A stretch of 55,360 bases of DNA, taken from positions 1 to 55,360 of the forward strand of contig CADCVF010000076.1 in the NCBI GenBank assembly GCA_902806095.1, in the 5' to 3' direction. The DNA is from an uncultured Rubrobacteraceae bacterium (GTDB lineage Bacteria; Actinomycetota; Rubrobacteria; Rubrobacterales; Rubrobacteraceae). Position 1 is the first letter of the stretch; each line of letters opens with the position of its first letter. Below are positions 25,162 through 33,840 of this stretch, in pieces. Both the position numbers and the translations under genes were made by a program. The notes under the pieces were generated by a model. It was not told the origin of the DNA, did no database searches, and saw only the letters and a list, made by a program, of their open reading frames with translations.

Positions 25162-25692
25162 ATGGCGATGAGCGGTCACAGGGTTCTGACATTGAGGGAC
25201 GGGACTTGCTTACTGGTACGCGCGATCCGGGCTGAGGATGCGGCTGCTTTGCAGCGGCTCGTCGGGCGATCAAGCGACCGTTCCGTGGAATTGCGCTTCT
25301 TCGGTCCGTTGAAGGGACTCTCCGATGAGATGGCCGAACGTTTCACCAATGTGGACGGCGAGGACCGGTTCGCGCTGGTGGCGCTAGCTCCCGAGAACCC
25401 CGATGAGATCGTCGGGGTCGTGCGCTACGCAAGAGAGGCAGGCACTGACGGGGCCGAGTATGCCGCGCTCATCGAGGACAGGTTCCAGGGCCGGGGGCTT
25501 GGGATCGGGTTGACAAGAAGCCTCATCGAGGCCGCCCGCGAGAACGGCATCGGGCACCTCTACGCGATGGTCATGCGGGAGAACGTAGGGATGTTGAGCC
25601 TGCTGAGGAGCCTGGATCTCCCCGAGCGCAAACACTGGCGAGACGGCGCCGAGCAAGTCGAGATAGATCTCAAACCCGACACCGCTGCCTGA
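25162..25692 (+). CDS. GNAT family N-acetyltransferase
   Basis: Acetyl-CoA-dependent acyltransferase. The fold signature is an N-terminal LLVRAIRAEDAAALQRL, a central EIVGVVRYAR strand, and the acetyl-CoA loop EDRFQGRGLGIGLTRSLI (Q/RxxGxG/A type). It ends with the MRENVGMLSLLRSL helix typical of this fold. The protein resembles the acetyltransferase domain of bacterial protein acetyltransferases of the Pat type but stands alone at 176 residues, without a regulatory or CoA-ligase-like domain. It precedes the Hen1-Pnkp cassette by 70 bases and might share its promoter, though no functional link is known. Confidence 0.8.
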   Translation: MAMSGHRVLTLRDGTCLLVRAIRAEDAAALQRLVGRSSDRSVELRFFGPLKGLSDEMAERFTNVDGEDRFALVALAPENPDEIVGVVRYAREAGTDGAEYAALIEDRFQGRGLGIGLTRSLIEAARENGIGHLYAMVMRENVGMLSLLRSLDLPERKHWRDGAEQVEIDLKPDTAA

Positions 25693-25762
25693 GACGGCGT
25701 CAACCTGGGCGGAGTAGCCTAGAATCTGTCGATAGTCCTGCAAAAACTCCGATAGGAAGTAA

Positions 25763-27131
25763 ATGCTGCTGACCATCACCAGCACCGACCCGCCAGCCAC
25801 GGACCTCGGGTACCTGTTGCACAAGAATCCTACCCGGTGCCAATCTTTCGAGCTTCCCTTCGGGATGACGCACGTCTTCTATCCCGAGGCTTCAGATAGA
25901 CGTTGCACGGTTGCGATGTTGCTCGAGATCGACCCGGTAGGGCTGGTCAGGGGTGAGGGGCGGACGTTGAAGGAGTACGTCAACGACCGGCCTTACGGGG
26001 CCTCCTCGTTTCTGAGCGTGGCGATCTCGCGGGTCTTCGGCACGGCGATGCGTGGTAGGAGCAAGGAGCGCCCCGAGCTGGCCCTTACGCCCCTGTCCTT
26101 GAGCGTCGCGATCTCCGTGCTACCGTGCCGCGAAGGCGAGGACTTCTTGAGGCGGTTGTTCGAGCCTCTCGGCTACTCGGTGCTAGCCGAGAGGCACACA
26201 CTGGATGAGGAGTTCCCCGAGTGGGGCGAGAGCCGGTACTTTACGGTCTGGCTCTCGGGTGAGATTCGTCTGCAGGACCTGCTCTCGCACCTGTACGTGC
26301 TCGTTCCGGTTCTGGACGACGACAAGCACTACTGGGTGGGAGACGATGAGGTAGAGAAGCTCCTCGAGCGCGGTGGCGAGTGGCTGGCCGGTCATCCCGA
26401 GAGGGAGGTCATCGCCAAGCGCTACCTCAAACACCAGCGCACGCTCTCGAACGAGGTTCTCTCGCGTCTAATCGAAGAGGAAGATGTAGGCTTGGAACGA
26501 GAAGTGGAGGCTCTCGAAGAGATCATTACCCTCGGCGAGCAGCGCATCGGCGCGGTCGCGGCCGCGCTCAAGAACAGCGGGGCGCGCAGGGTACTCGACC
26601 TCGGCTGTGGTGAGGGCAGGCTACTCGGGACACTCTTGCAGGAACGGAGCTTCGAGGAGATCGTCGGGGTTGGCGTCTCCGTGCGTTCGCTAAAGCGGGC
26701 ACGCGACAGGCTGGGCGTCGACCGGCTGCCCCCTATGCAGCAGTCGCGCCTCAAGCTGTTTCAGGGATCGCTGCTCTACCGCGACCGAAGGCTCGCAGGA
26801 TACGATGCCGCTGCTGTGGTCGAGGTGATCGAGCACCTCGACCCGCCCCGCCTCGCCGCCTTCGAGCGCGTTCTATTCGGCTTCGCCTGGCACCGTGGTC
26901 CTGACAACCCCCAACGCCGAGTACAACGCCAACTTCGAGACCCTGCCCGCAGGCGAGTTCCGCCACAGAGACCATCGTTTCGAGTGGAACAGGGAGGAGT
27001 TTCGCGCGTGGTGTAACGGCGTGGCGGAGAACTTCGGCTACGGGGTACTTTATCTCCCCGTAGGGAGGGAGGATGAAGCCGCCGGACCACCGACCCAGAT
27101 GGCCGTGTTCGAGAGGGAGGAATCCTCGTGA
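25763..27131 (+). pseudogene. hen1: Hen1 RNA 3'-terminal 2'-O-methyltransferase, one frameshift
   Basis: Bacterial Hen1 methylates the 3'-terminal ribose of cleaved tRNA during repair, working with Pnkp. The unique N-terminal domain (TDLGYLLHKNPTRCQSFELP) and the methyltransferase domain with VLDLGCGEGRLL (about residues 277-288) are intact. The metal-binding EVIEHLD block is also present. Near 26888 the frame changes (a gain of one or loss of two bases). The remainder, VVLTTPNAEYNANFETLPAG and RHRDHRFEW with the metal-binding histidines, continues in another frame to 27131. Start ATG 25763 follows AGGAAG. The stop overlaps the Pnkp GTG. Every motif is preserved, so the break is recent or a sequencing error. 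Confidence 0.85.
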
Positions 27132-29685
27132 AGATCTCCGTCCCCGAGCTCTGCCTGGTGGTGCTCGTGGGGGTGACAGGCTCGGGCAAGTCCAGCTTCG
27201 CCAGGGAGCACTTTTTGCCGACGGAGGTGCTCTCCTCGGACTTCTGCAGGGGGCTCGTCTCTGACGACGAGAACGATCAGGCATCTACCAGAGACGCTTT
27301 CGACGTACTGAACTACATCGCCGCCAAGCGCCTGTCCGCAGGAAGACTCACCGTTGTAGAAGCGACCAACGTGCAGCGGGAGGCCCGCGCGCCGCTCGTC
27401 GCCCTCGCGCGCGAGCACGACGTCCTGCCCGTCGCCGTAGTTCTGGCCATGCCAGAGAAGCTCTGTCACGAACGCAACAGGGACCGCCCAGACAGGAACT
27501 TCGGCCCGCACGTGGTGGCGCAGTAGGCGCGGCAGCTCAGACGCTCGCGCAGGAAGCTGAAGCGCGAGGGGTTCAGGCACGTCTTCGTCCTCTCCTCGCC
27601 TGAGGAGGTCGCTTCGGCCACCATCGAGCGGACGCGCCTGTGGAACGACAGAAAGCACGAGCATGGGCCCTTCGATATTATCGGCGACGTACACGGTTGC
27701 GCCGACGAGCTACTCTCGCTCCTCGACAGTCTCGGCTACACGGTCTCTTCGGCGCCTGACGGAGCGGGCTACGCCGTGAGGCCTCCCGATGGGCGAAGGG
27801 CGGTCTTCCTCGGGGACCTGGTCGACCGCGGGCCGAAGACGCCCGAGGTGCTGCGCCTGGTCATTGGTATGGTCGCCTCGGGAGACGCGCTATGTATTCC
27901 CGGCAACCACGACGTGAAGCTGGCCCGCAAGCTGCGCGGCAAGGACGTACGCATCGCGTACGGGCTCGCCGAAACCCTCGCCCAACTCGAAGATGAACCC
28001 CCGGAGTTCCGCGAAGAGTGGCCACGTTTCTCTACGATCTCGTCAGCCACTACGTCCTTGACGGCGGAGACCTGATCGTCGCCCACGCGGGGTTGAAGGA
28101 ATCCTTGCAGGGGCGGACTTCAGGCAGGGTCAGGGACTTCGCCCTCTTCGGCGAGACAACGGGTGAGACGGATGAGTTCGGCCTGCCTGTGCGTTACGAC
28201 TGGGCCACGCAGTATCGTAGGCGGGCGATAGTCGTCTACGGCCACACGCCGGTACCAGAAGCAGAGTGGATAAACCGGACGATCAACATCGACACTGGCT
28301 GTGCCTTCGGAGGCATGCTCACCGCCCTCCGGTATCCCGAGGGGGAGCTTGTCTCAGTACCGGCAATGCACACCTACTACAGGCCGGCGAGACCTTTCCT
28401 GGCGCCTGAAGTCGCAGCGCCTTCGGTAGAAGAAGGGCGTCCTTACGACGACCTGCTCGACATCGGAGACGTCGCCGGCAAGCGCATAATCCCGACCCGC
28501 CTCCAGCGGAACGTGACCATCAGGGAAGAGAATGCCGCTGCAGCGCTGGAGGTCATGAGCCGCTTCGCCATAGACCCACGCTGGCTCATTTACCTCCCTC
28601 CGACCATGTCACCCTCGGAGACCAGCCACAGGCCCGACCTTCTGGAGCATCCCACTGAAGCGTTCGCCCACTACCGCCAGCAGGGCGTCCCCGAGGTGAT
28701 CTGCGAGGAGAAACATATGGGCTCGCGCGCCGTACTCGTCGTTTGCCGGGATGAGCAGACCCCCTGGCCCGCTTCGGCGTCGGTGAAGGCACCGGCGCCT
28801 GCTACACCCGCACCGGGCGGAGCTTCTTCGAGGATGCCACGTTGGAAGACGCAGTGCTCGGGCGGTTGCGAAGCGCTTTGGATGTTACCGGAACGTGGGA
28901 AGAGCTCGACACCGATTGGGTGTGTCTGGACTGTGAGATCATGCCCTGGTCGGTAAAGGCCGTGGAGCTCGTGCGCGGACAGTACGCCGCCGTCGGGGAC
29001 GCGGCCGGTCCCGCATTGTCCGAGTCTCTAAAGGCGCTGGAAGCCGCCGCCTCCTCAGGCCAGGACGTCAGCGCGTGCGAGACCGCTACCACGAACGCAT
29101 ACAGGCAGTCGGAGCCTACGTCGATGTTTACAGACACTACTCCTGGCCAGTACGTTCACTGGACGACCTCAGGATCGCGCCTTTCCACCTGCTTGCCTCG
29201 GAGGGGCGGTTCACACGGACAAAGACCACGACTGGCACATGCGGATGCTGGCGAAACTCTGCGAGGCAGACACCGGGCTATTGCTCGCCACGTCTCACAA
29301 GGCGGTACAGACCACAGACCCTGCGAGCATAGAAGCGGGGACACGCTGGTGGGAGGAGATCACGGCCCGCGGTGGCGAGGGGATGGTGGTCAAACCCCTG
29401 GATTTTGTGGCCAGGGGGAGACGCGGGTTGGTACAGCCCGGCGTAAAAAGCCGGGGCAGGGAATACCTGCGGATCATCTACGGACCCGAGTACACGTCCC
29501 CCAGGAACCTGGAGCGGCTCAGGAGCCGGAGACTCGGAACCAAGAGATCCCTCGCCCTCAGGGAATTCGCCCTTGGCGTGGAAGCCCTGGAACGATTCGT
29601 CCGTCGCGAGCCGCTCTACAGGGTCCACGAATGTGTCTTCGGCGTGCTTGCCCTGGAGAGCGAACCGGTGGATCCCAGGCTGTAG
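27128..29685 (+). pseudogene. pnkp: Pnkp RNA-repair enzyme, broken by a nonsense codon and four frameshifts
   Basis: Pnkp heals broken RNA ends (kinase, 2',3' phosphatase) and has a ligase-like adenylyltransferase domain, partnering Hen1. Kinase P-loop GVTGSGKSS is near 27170. TAG at 27524-27526 replaces an expected glutamine codon (context VVAQ). The metallophosphatase motifs GDVHGC, GDLVDRGP and GNHD follow in the same frame. One-base losses occur near 28018, 28762, 29074 and in the G-run at 29203-29206. The adenylyltransferase nucleophile is in EEKHMGSRAV (Lys codon 28711-28713) and GGEGMVVKP is present late. Joining the five frames rebuilds a full-length enzyme of about 850 residues. GTG start overlaps the Hen1 stop. 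Confidence 0.88.
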
Positions 29686-29874
29686 TGCAAAGAGGTGCAA
29701 ACCTCTTTGCACGCATTTCAGCACGCTCAGGCTGCGCCTTCGCTCGTCAGCACTTCAGCTGGTCAGCTTTTTGTTCTCGCTTGCGAGCAGAAGGCCGAGG
29801 CTCAACGCCTCGGCCCTCTGGCTGACTGGCTGAAATGCTGACAAGTCGCCAGGCTTCGCCAGGCGACGTGCTGA
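29685..29874. repeat. Mosaic repeat cluster downstream of pnkp
   Basis: A 12-bp perfect stem (29685-29696 with 29701-29712) closes a GCAA loop of the GNRA tetraloop type. A second stem pairs 29793-29801 with 29807-29815. Around them lie GCATTTCAGCACG, TCGTCAGCACTTCAGC, TGGTCAGC and GCTGAAATGCTGACAAG modules. The region lies between convergent pnkp and thiolase genes. Confidence 0.77.
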
Positions 29875-31089
29875 CTAGCTGACTCGCTCGAAGATGGCGG
29901 CTATGCCCATACCGCCGCCGATGCAGAGGGTCACCAGGCCATACTGGCCTCCCGTGCGGGCGAGGTGGTGCAGAATCTTGACGGTAAGGACGGCCCCTGT
30001 GGCCCCGATGGGGTGTCCCAGGGCCACTGCCCCGCCTACCGGGTTCATCTTCTCCTCGGGCACCTCTAGCGTACGCTCCACGGCAATAGCGATGGAGGCG
30101 AAGGCCTCGTTCGCCTCGACGACGTCGAGGTCGTCGACCGAGAGCCCGGCCTTCTTGAGGGCCAGCCTGGAGGCTGGGATCATACCGGTTCCCATGACCG
30201 AAGGGTCGACCCCGGCCACCGCCGCCGAGACCAACCTACCCGCCACGGGCATACCTAGCTCCTCGGCCTTGCGCTCGCTGCTAACGAGCATCATGGCGGC
30301 CCCGTCGTTGATGCCGGAAGCGTTGGCCGCTGTTACCGTGCCTTCCTCCTTCTTGAAGACCGGCTTTAGCTTCTGAAGGCCCTCCACGCTCGCGTTCGCG
30401 CGGATGTGCTCGTCCGTGGTGAACTGGACGGTCTCCTTCTTCTGCTTGACCTCGACGGGTACGATCTGGCCGTCGAAGAGCTCTTCTTCGTGGGCCTTGG
30501 CGGCCCGCTGATGGCTGCGCACGGCGTAGGAGTCGGAGTCCTCGCGGGTTATGCCGTACTCCTCGGCGACGTTCTCGGCCGTCACACCCATGTGGTAGTC
30601 GTTGAAGACATCCCACAGGCCGTCGTAGACCATGTGGTCGTAGATCTTGGCGTCAGGCATACCCATCCTGTAGCCGTAGCGACCCTTATCCAGCAGGAAG
30701 GGGGCCATGTCCATGTTCTCTACGCCGCCGGCCATGACCACGTCGGCATCGCCCAGGGCTATTTCCTGCGCCGCGGAGATCACAGCCTGGAGCCCCGAGC
30801 CGCACATCCTGTTCAGAGTCATTCCTGGGACCTCCACAGGGAGGCCGCTCTTTATACCGACCTGGCGACCGGGGTTCATGCCCTGTCCCGCAGAGAGGAT
30901 GTTACCGACTATAACCTGGTCGACCTGATCCCCTTCGACCCCTGCGCGCGACAGAACCTCTTTGCCTACCGTCGCCCCGAGGTCTGTCGCCGGCGTGTCT
31001 TTGAGCGCGCCGCCGAAGGTGCCAATACCCGTCCTCAAGGGCGTCGAGATGACTATCTCGCCGTTGCCGTTACCGTTGCCGAAGCTCAC
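29875..31089 (-). CDS. phaA: Acetyl-CoA acetyltransferase (thiolase)
   Basis: Condenses two acetyl-CoA to acetoacetyl-CoA, the first step of polyhydroxybutyrate synthesis, or the reverse in fatty acid breakdown. The nucleophile cysteine is C96 in NRMCGSGLQA. The catalytic histidine is H359 in VALGHPIGATGA and the second cysteine C389 in TLCIGGGMG. The length of 404 residues is normal. The GTG start follows GGAAGGAG. It is the last gene of the minus-strand PHA cluster, after a terminator-like hairpin, so it may also have its own promoter. The gene symbol rests on context; a beta-oxidation role cannot be excluded. Confidence 0.88.
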   Translation of the reverse strand: MSFGNGNGNGEIVISTPLRTGIGTFGGALKDTPATDLGATVGKEVLSRAGVEGDQVDQVIVGNILSAGQGMNPGRQVGIKSGLPVEVPGMTLNRMCGSGLQAVISAAQEIALGDADVVMAGGVENMDMAPFLLDKGRYGYRMGMPDAKIYDHMVYDGLWDVFNDYHMGVTAENVAEEYGITREDSDSYAVRSHQRAAKAHEEELFDGQIVPVEVKQKKETVQFTTDEHIRANASVEGLQKLKPVFKKEEGTVTAANASGINDGAAMMLVSSERKAEELGMPVAGRLVSAAVAGVDPSVMGTGMIPASRLALKKAGLSVDDLDVVEANEAFASIAIAVERTLEVPEEKMNPVGGAVALGHPIGATGAVLTVKILHHLARTGGQYGLVTLCIGGGMGIAAIFERVS

Positions 31090-31137
31090 CCTCTACTCCT
31101 TCCGTTTACACCTGATAAAAGGATACCTCAAAAGACA

Positions 31138-31163
31138 AAGCCCGGGCCGGGCGGTCCGGGCTT
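31138..31163 (-). terminator. Intrinsic terminator after the second phasin-like gene
   Basis: On the minus strand an 11-bp stem (31163-31153 with 31148-31138, one G-T pair) is followed by TTTGTCTTTT. It lies between the phasin-like gene at 31196 and the thiolase gene, so it would limit read-through into the thiolase. Confidence 0.65.
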
Positions 31164-31195
31164 CTTCGTACTCTCTCCAAAGTGCCGCTCTCCCG

Positions 31196-31537
31196 TTACT
31201 GGTTGGCCCTCCTCTGTACTTCGTCCAGGTTACCCCTGTAGTAGGCAAACATGGAGTTGAGGAAGTCCATGTAGGCGTCGGCCGATTCCTGGGCAAGCGC
31301 CTGGGAGGCCTCCCGCTGCTTGCGCTGCTGCTCGATCAAATCCTCAGAGAGGCCCCTGTTGTTCTCGGCCTGGGCCCTAAGGCTGTTGATGACGCCGTTG
31401 AAGAATTCTTGCGTTACCTGGGCGTTGAGTTCCTGGGCCGAGACGGAACGATCCGCGATGGACTGGTAGGACTCTTTAAGCGCGTTGGCGAACTTCTCAG
31501 CCGCTTCGTTTACCTGCTCTTGCTGCTTCGTGTCCAC
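31196..31537 (-). CDS. Phasin-like small helical protein
   Basis: A 113-residue, nearly all-helical, Gln/Glu/Ala-rich protein without a signal peptide or membrane segment, as expected for a phasin that coats PHA granules. It shares with the protein at 20420 the pattern EAAEKFANALKESY, an LRAQAENNR middle, QREASQALAQESADAYMDFL and a final FAYYR. The GTG start follows GAGGAAGTGAG. The location between a PadR regulator and a thiolase supports the role. It is flanked by terminator-like hairpins on both sides, suggesting independently tuned transcript levels. Confidence 0.72.
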   Translation of the reverse strand: MDTKQQEQVNEAAEKFANALKESYQSIADRSVSAQELNAQVTQEFFNGVINSLRAQAENNRGLSEDLIEQQRKQREASQALAQESADAYMDFLNSMFAYYRGNLDEVQRRANQ

Positions 31538-31605
31538 GATCTCACTTCCTCATTCTGAGCTTGCGAACGTGTTTGTTTTTACCCCTTATTGGGGCCGCGA
31601 AACAC

Positions 31606-31637
31606 AAAAAAGAGGAGCGAACCCTAGAGCCCGCTCC
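31606..31637 (-). terminator. Intrinsic terminator after the first phasin-like gene
   Basis: On the minus strand GGAGCG (31637-31632) pairs with CGCTCC (31619-31614), followed by TCTTTTTTG. The loop is long at 12 bases, but the T-run is clear. Confidence 0.6.
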
Positions 31638-31662
31638 CAAAACTTCTACCCCGAGCTACGCT

Positions 31663-31983
31663 CTACCTGCTGGCCTCCAGGCCCTCCTTGTAGTAGGTGA
31701 AGGGCGCGCTGGCAAGGTCCATGTAAGCGTCGAGGGACTGCTCGACGAGGGTCCTGTAGGCGTCGCGCTGGTCCTCTGCGCGCTCGAAGAGCTCGCCCAC
31801 AACGCTGCGGTTGCTCTCGGCCTGGTGGCGAAGCTCCCTGATGGTGCCGTCCACCATACCCTGCGCGAACCTGACGTTCCGCTCCTGGAGTCCCACCGTG
31901 TGGTCCACGACCGTCTGGTAGGAATCCCGCGTGGTCTCAGCGAGCCTCTCCATAGCCTTGTTGGCCTTCTCCGTAGTAACCAT
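31663..31983 (-). CDS. Phasin-like small helical protein
   Basis: A 106-residue helical paralogue of the genes at 31196 and 20420, more diverged from them. Shared positions include an ETTRDSYQTVVDHTV start, IRELRHQAESNR, a QRDAYRTLVEQSLDAYMDL block and a final FTYYKEG. It starts at ATG 31983 with AAGGAGATG just upstream, 30 bases after the PadR gene, so the regulator and this gene are probably cotranscribed. Function as a granule coat protein is inferred from paralogy and context. Confidence 0.7.
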   Translation of the reverse strand: MVTTEKANKAMERLAETTRDSYQTVVDHTVGLQERNVRFAQGMVDGTIRELRHQAESNRSVVGELFERAEDQRDAYRTLVEQSLDAYMDLASAPFTYYKEGLEASR

Positions 31984-32013
31984 CTACATCTCCTTTCTCG
32001 CGTAAGACGCGAA

Positions 32014-32430
32014 CTACTCGCTACTCTCTTCGTCGTTCTTGTCCTGCAACGGCCTGCCCGTGTAGAGCCGGAAGAAGTTGTCCATGGTGTGCTGGTACTG
32101 CTCCAGCGACTTGGCCCAGAAGTCGAGGTAGGCCCTTCCCGTGTCTGTAATGGTGTACATCCTACGCGCCGGTCCGCCTCTGGAGGTCTCCCAACTCGAC
32201 TCGACGATGCCGTCTTTCTCCATCTGCCTTAGCGTTCTGTACAGCGTTCCAGGGTTCATCGCCTCGAATCCGAAGGCCGAAGCCCGCTCCATGAGCTCGT
32301 ACCCGTAGGAATTCCACTCCCGCAACGACAGCAGGATCACAGGCACCAGCCAATTCCTCGGCCGCGCCTCGACCCCACGGAGCTCTCGCTCCCTGCCTCC
32401 CGCCTCGCGCTCCCGCTCTTCGTTGTTCAT
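32014..32430 (-). CDS. PadR-family regulator, PhaQ-like
   Basis: A winged-helix repressor of the PadR family. NWLVPVILLSLREWNSYGYE starts the helix-turn-helix, MNPGTLYRTLRQMEKDGIV is the recognition helix and wing, and SRGGPARRMYTITDTGRAYL ends the domain. The C-terminal helix LEQYQHTMDNFFRLYTG would dimerise. PhaQ of Bacillus is a PadR-type repressor released by PHB; the gene order here (regulator, phasins, thiolase) is reminiscent of that system. I chose the ATG at 32430, with GAAGAGAG upstream, because the predicted transcript begins near 32450; the ATG at 32445 is the alternative. An inverted repeat over its own promoter suggests autoregulation. Confidence 0.82.
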   Translation of the reverse strand: MNNEEREREAGGRERELRGVEARPRNWLVPVILLSLREWNSYGYELMERASAFGFEAMNPGTLYRTLRQMEKDGIVESSWETSRGGPARRMYTITDTGRAYLDFWAKSLEQYQHTMDNFFRLYTGRPLQDKNDEESSE

Positions 32431-32449
32431 GAGTCTCTCTTCCATAACC

Positions 32450-32484
32450 TATGTGCATTTTACATATATATATCGGTCTGTCAA
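32450..32484 (-). promoter_or_regulatory. Promoter and candidate operator of the PadR-phasin operon
   Basis: Reading the minus strand, TTGACA (32484-32479) and TAAAAT (32462-32457) are separated by 16 bases. A perfect inverted repeat TATGT-N7-ACATA (32450-32466) overlaps the -10 box. PadR regulators commonly bind AT-rich dyads of this kind, so it is a good candidate autorepression site. Confidence 0.6.
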
Positions 32485-32833
32485 GGGGTTGGACGGGCCT
32501 CTCACTCCAGACTTCCCTTCCGTAATGGAGACTACGACCCTAAGTTGGACCTCGTATGAACCCCTTACGATGATGCTTTGAGGCTATCCTTCTTTCGAGC
32601 ATAAATACGAAGTACATCTTAGCCGAAATCGGACCATCTTTCGGAACCGTCGTATCGAAAGCGAACGGGATGTGGGGCGCGAGGCTGAAACTTGATGCCT
32701 GAAGCCGCATTTTGCGGAGATGGCGCTTCCGCAAAGCGCGCGACGGAATTTACGTGCGTATGGTACCTAGTTTGCGCCTGATTTCTCCAGTCAATAAACT
32801 CTGTTCACATACGAACGGGAAAGGGAGGCTAGT
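32485..32833. other. Divergent intergenic region with a hairpin
   Basis: No gene is supported. TTTGCGGA (32711-32718) and TCCGCAAA (32728-32735) form an eight-base-pair hairpin about 100 bases before the SDR gene. The region between the PadR and SDR genes is relatively AT-rich and probably holds the SDR promoter, but I cannot place it with confidence. Confidence 0.45.
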
Positions 32834-33583
32834 GTGGGCACCTTGAAGGAAGCCGTTGTCGTCGTGACCGGCGCGAGCAGGGGTCTTGGCAAAGCCATAG
32901 CGGAGGAGGTGGCGGACGGGGGGGCCAAAGTCGTAGTCAACTACTCCCGGAGCAAGGAACCTGCCGAGGAGTTGGTGAACCAGATCTCGGAGAGTGGTGG
33001 AGAGGCTATCGCGGTTCAGGCCGACGTCTCGGACGCTGAGCAAGCCCAGAAACTCATAGATCAATCGATAGAGCAGTTCAACAGGGTAGACGTCCTGATA
33101 AACAACGCAGGGATCAACATAGACCGCACGCTCCAGAAGCTCTCAGTCGAGGACTGGGACAAGGTCATACAGGTAGACCTCAACAGCGCCTTCTACATGG
33201 TCCACGCAGTCTTGCCGCATATGACGGATCAGGGCGGGGGCAAGATCATCAACATGAGCTCCTTCATCGGAGAGGCCGGCAACATAGGCCAGGCTAACTA
33301 TTCGGCGGCCAAGGCCGGGCTGCTCGGCTTCACCAAGACGGCCGCCCAGGAACTGGCCAGGTTCGGAATCACAGTAAACGCCCTCTGCCCAGGATTCATA
33401 GAGACCGATATGGTCGCCAACATCCCCGAGGAAGCCCAGCAGAAGCTCCTCAAACAGGTGCCCCTCGGCCGCTTCGGGAAGCCTGAAGAGGTCGCCAGAG
33501 CCGTCCGTTACCTGATAGAAGACGGTGACTACATCACAGGCCAGTCTATCGACATTAACGGCGGTATCTACATCAGGACGTAA
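32834..33583 (+). CDS. SDR-family reductase, acetoacetyl-CoA reductase (PhaB/FabG)-like
   Basis: Classical short-chain dehydrogenase: cofactor motif TGASRGLG at about residues 13-20, NNAG, then the catalytic Ser/Tyr/Lys in MSSFIGEAGNIGQANYSAAK. The length of 249 residues and the PGFIETDMV and INGGIYI segments are typical of FabG and PhaB. PhaB reduces acetoacetyl-CoA to (R)-3-hydroxybutyryl-CoA with NADPH. The position opposite the PHA regulator and thiolase supports a PhaB role; sequence alone cannot separate it from FabG. GTG 32834 follows GGGAGG. Confidence 0.82.
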   Translation: MGTLKEAVVVVTGASRGLGKAIAEEVADGGAKVVVNYSRSKEPAEELVNQISESGGEAIAVQADVSDAEQAQKLIDQSIEQFNRVDVLINNAGINIDRTLQKLSVEDWDKVIQVDLNSAFYMVHAVLPHMTDQGGGKIINMSSFIGEAGNIGQANYSAAKAGLLGFTKTAAQELARFGITVNALCPGFIETDMVANIPEEAQQKLLKQVPLGRFGKPEEVARAVRYLIEDGDYITGQSIDINGGIYIRT

Positions 33584-33736
33584 CGGGAGAAGATCGCCCG
33601 CCCTCTCGTCCCGCCTGCGGGCGGGGCTTCCTGAACTGCTGTGTGATCCCGCAGACACCAGACCGCCTCGAAACGCCTGCGATCCTACCAGAGAGCCGGT
33701 GGCTAGCAATTGATCCGCGGTTGTACATATCTGTTC

Positions 33737-33765
33737 TGGACACATAAGTTCATCTCGTATACAAT
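33737..33765 (+). promoter_or_regulatory. Candidate promoter of the second SDR gene
   Basis: TGGACA (33737-33742) and TACAAT (33760-33765) are separated by 17 bases. ACACATAAGTT at 33740-33750 is identical to an 11-base stretch in the phaE promoter region at 7808-7818. Confidence 0.5.
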
Positions 33766-33840
33766 TAAATGTCATGTAACAAAGACGACACCCCCTTTGG
33801 GTGTAGACAGTAGCGTGCCCGAACTAAGAGAGGTGGACCT

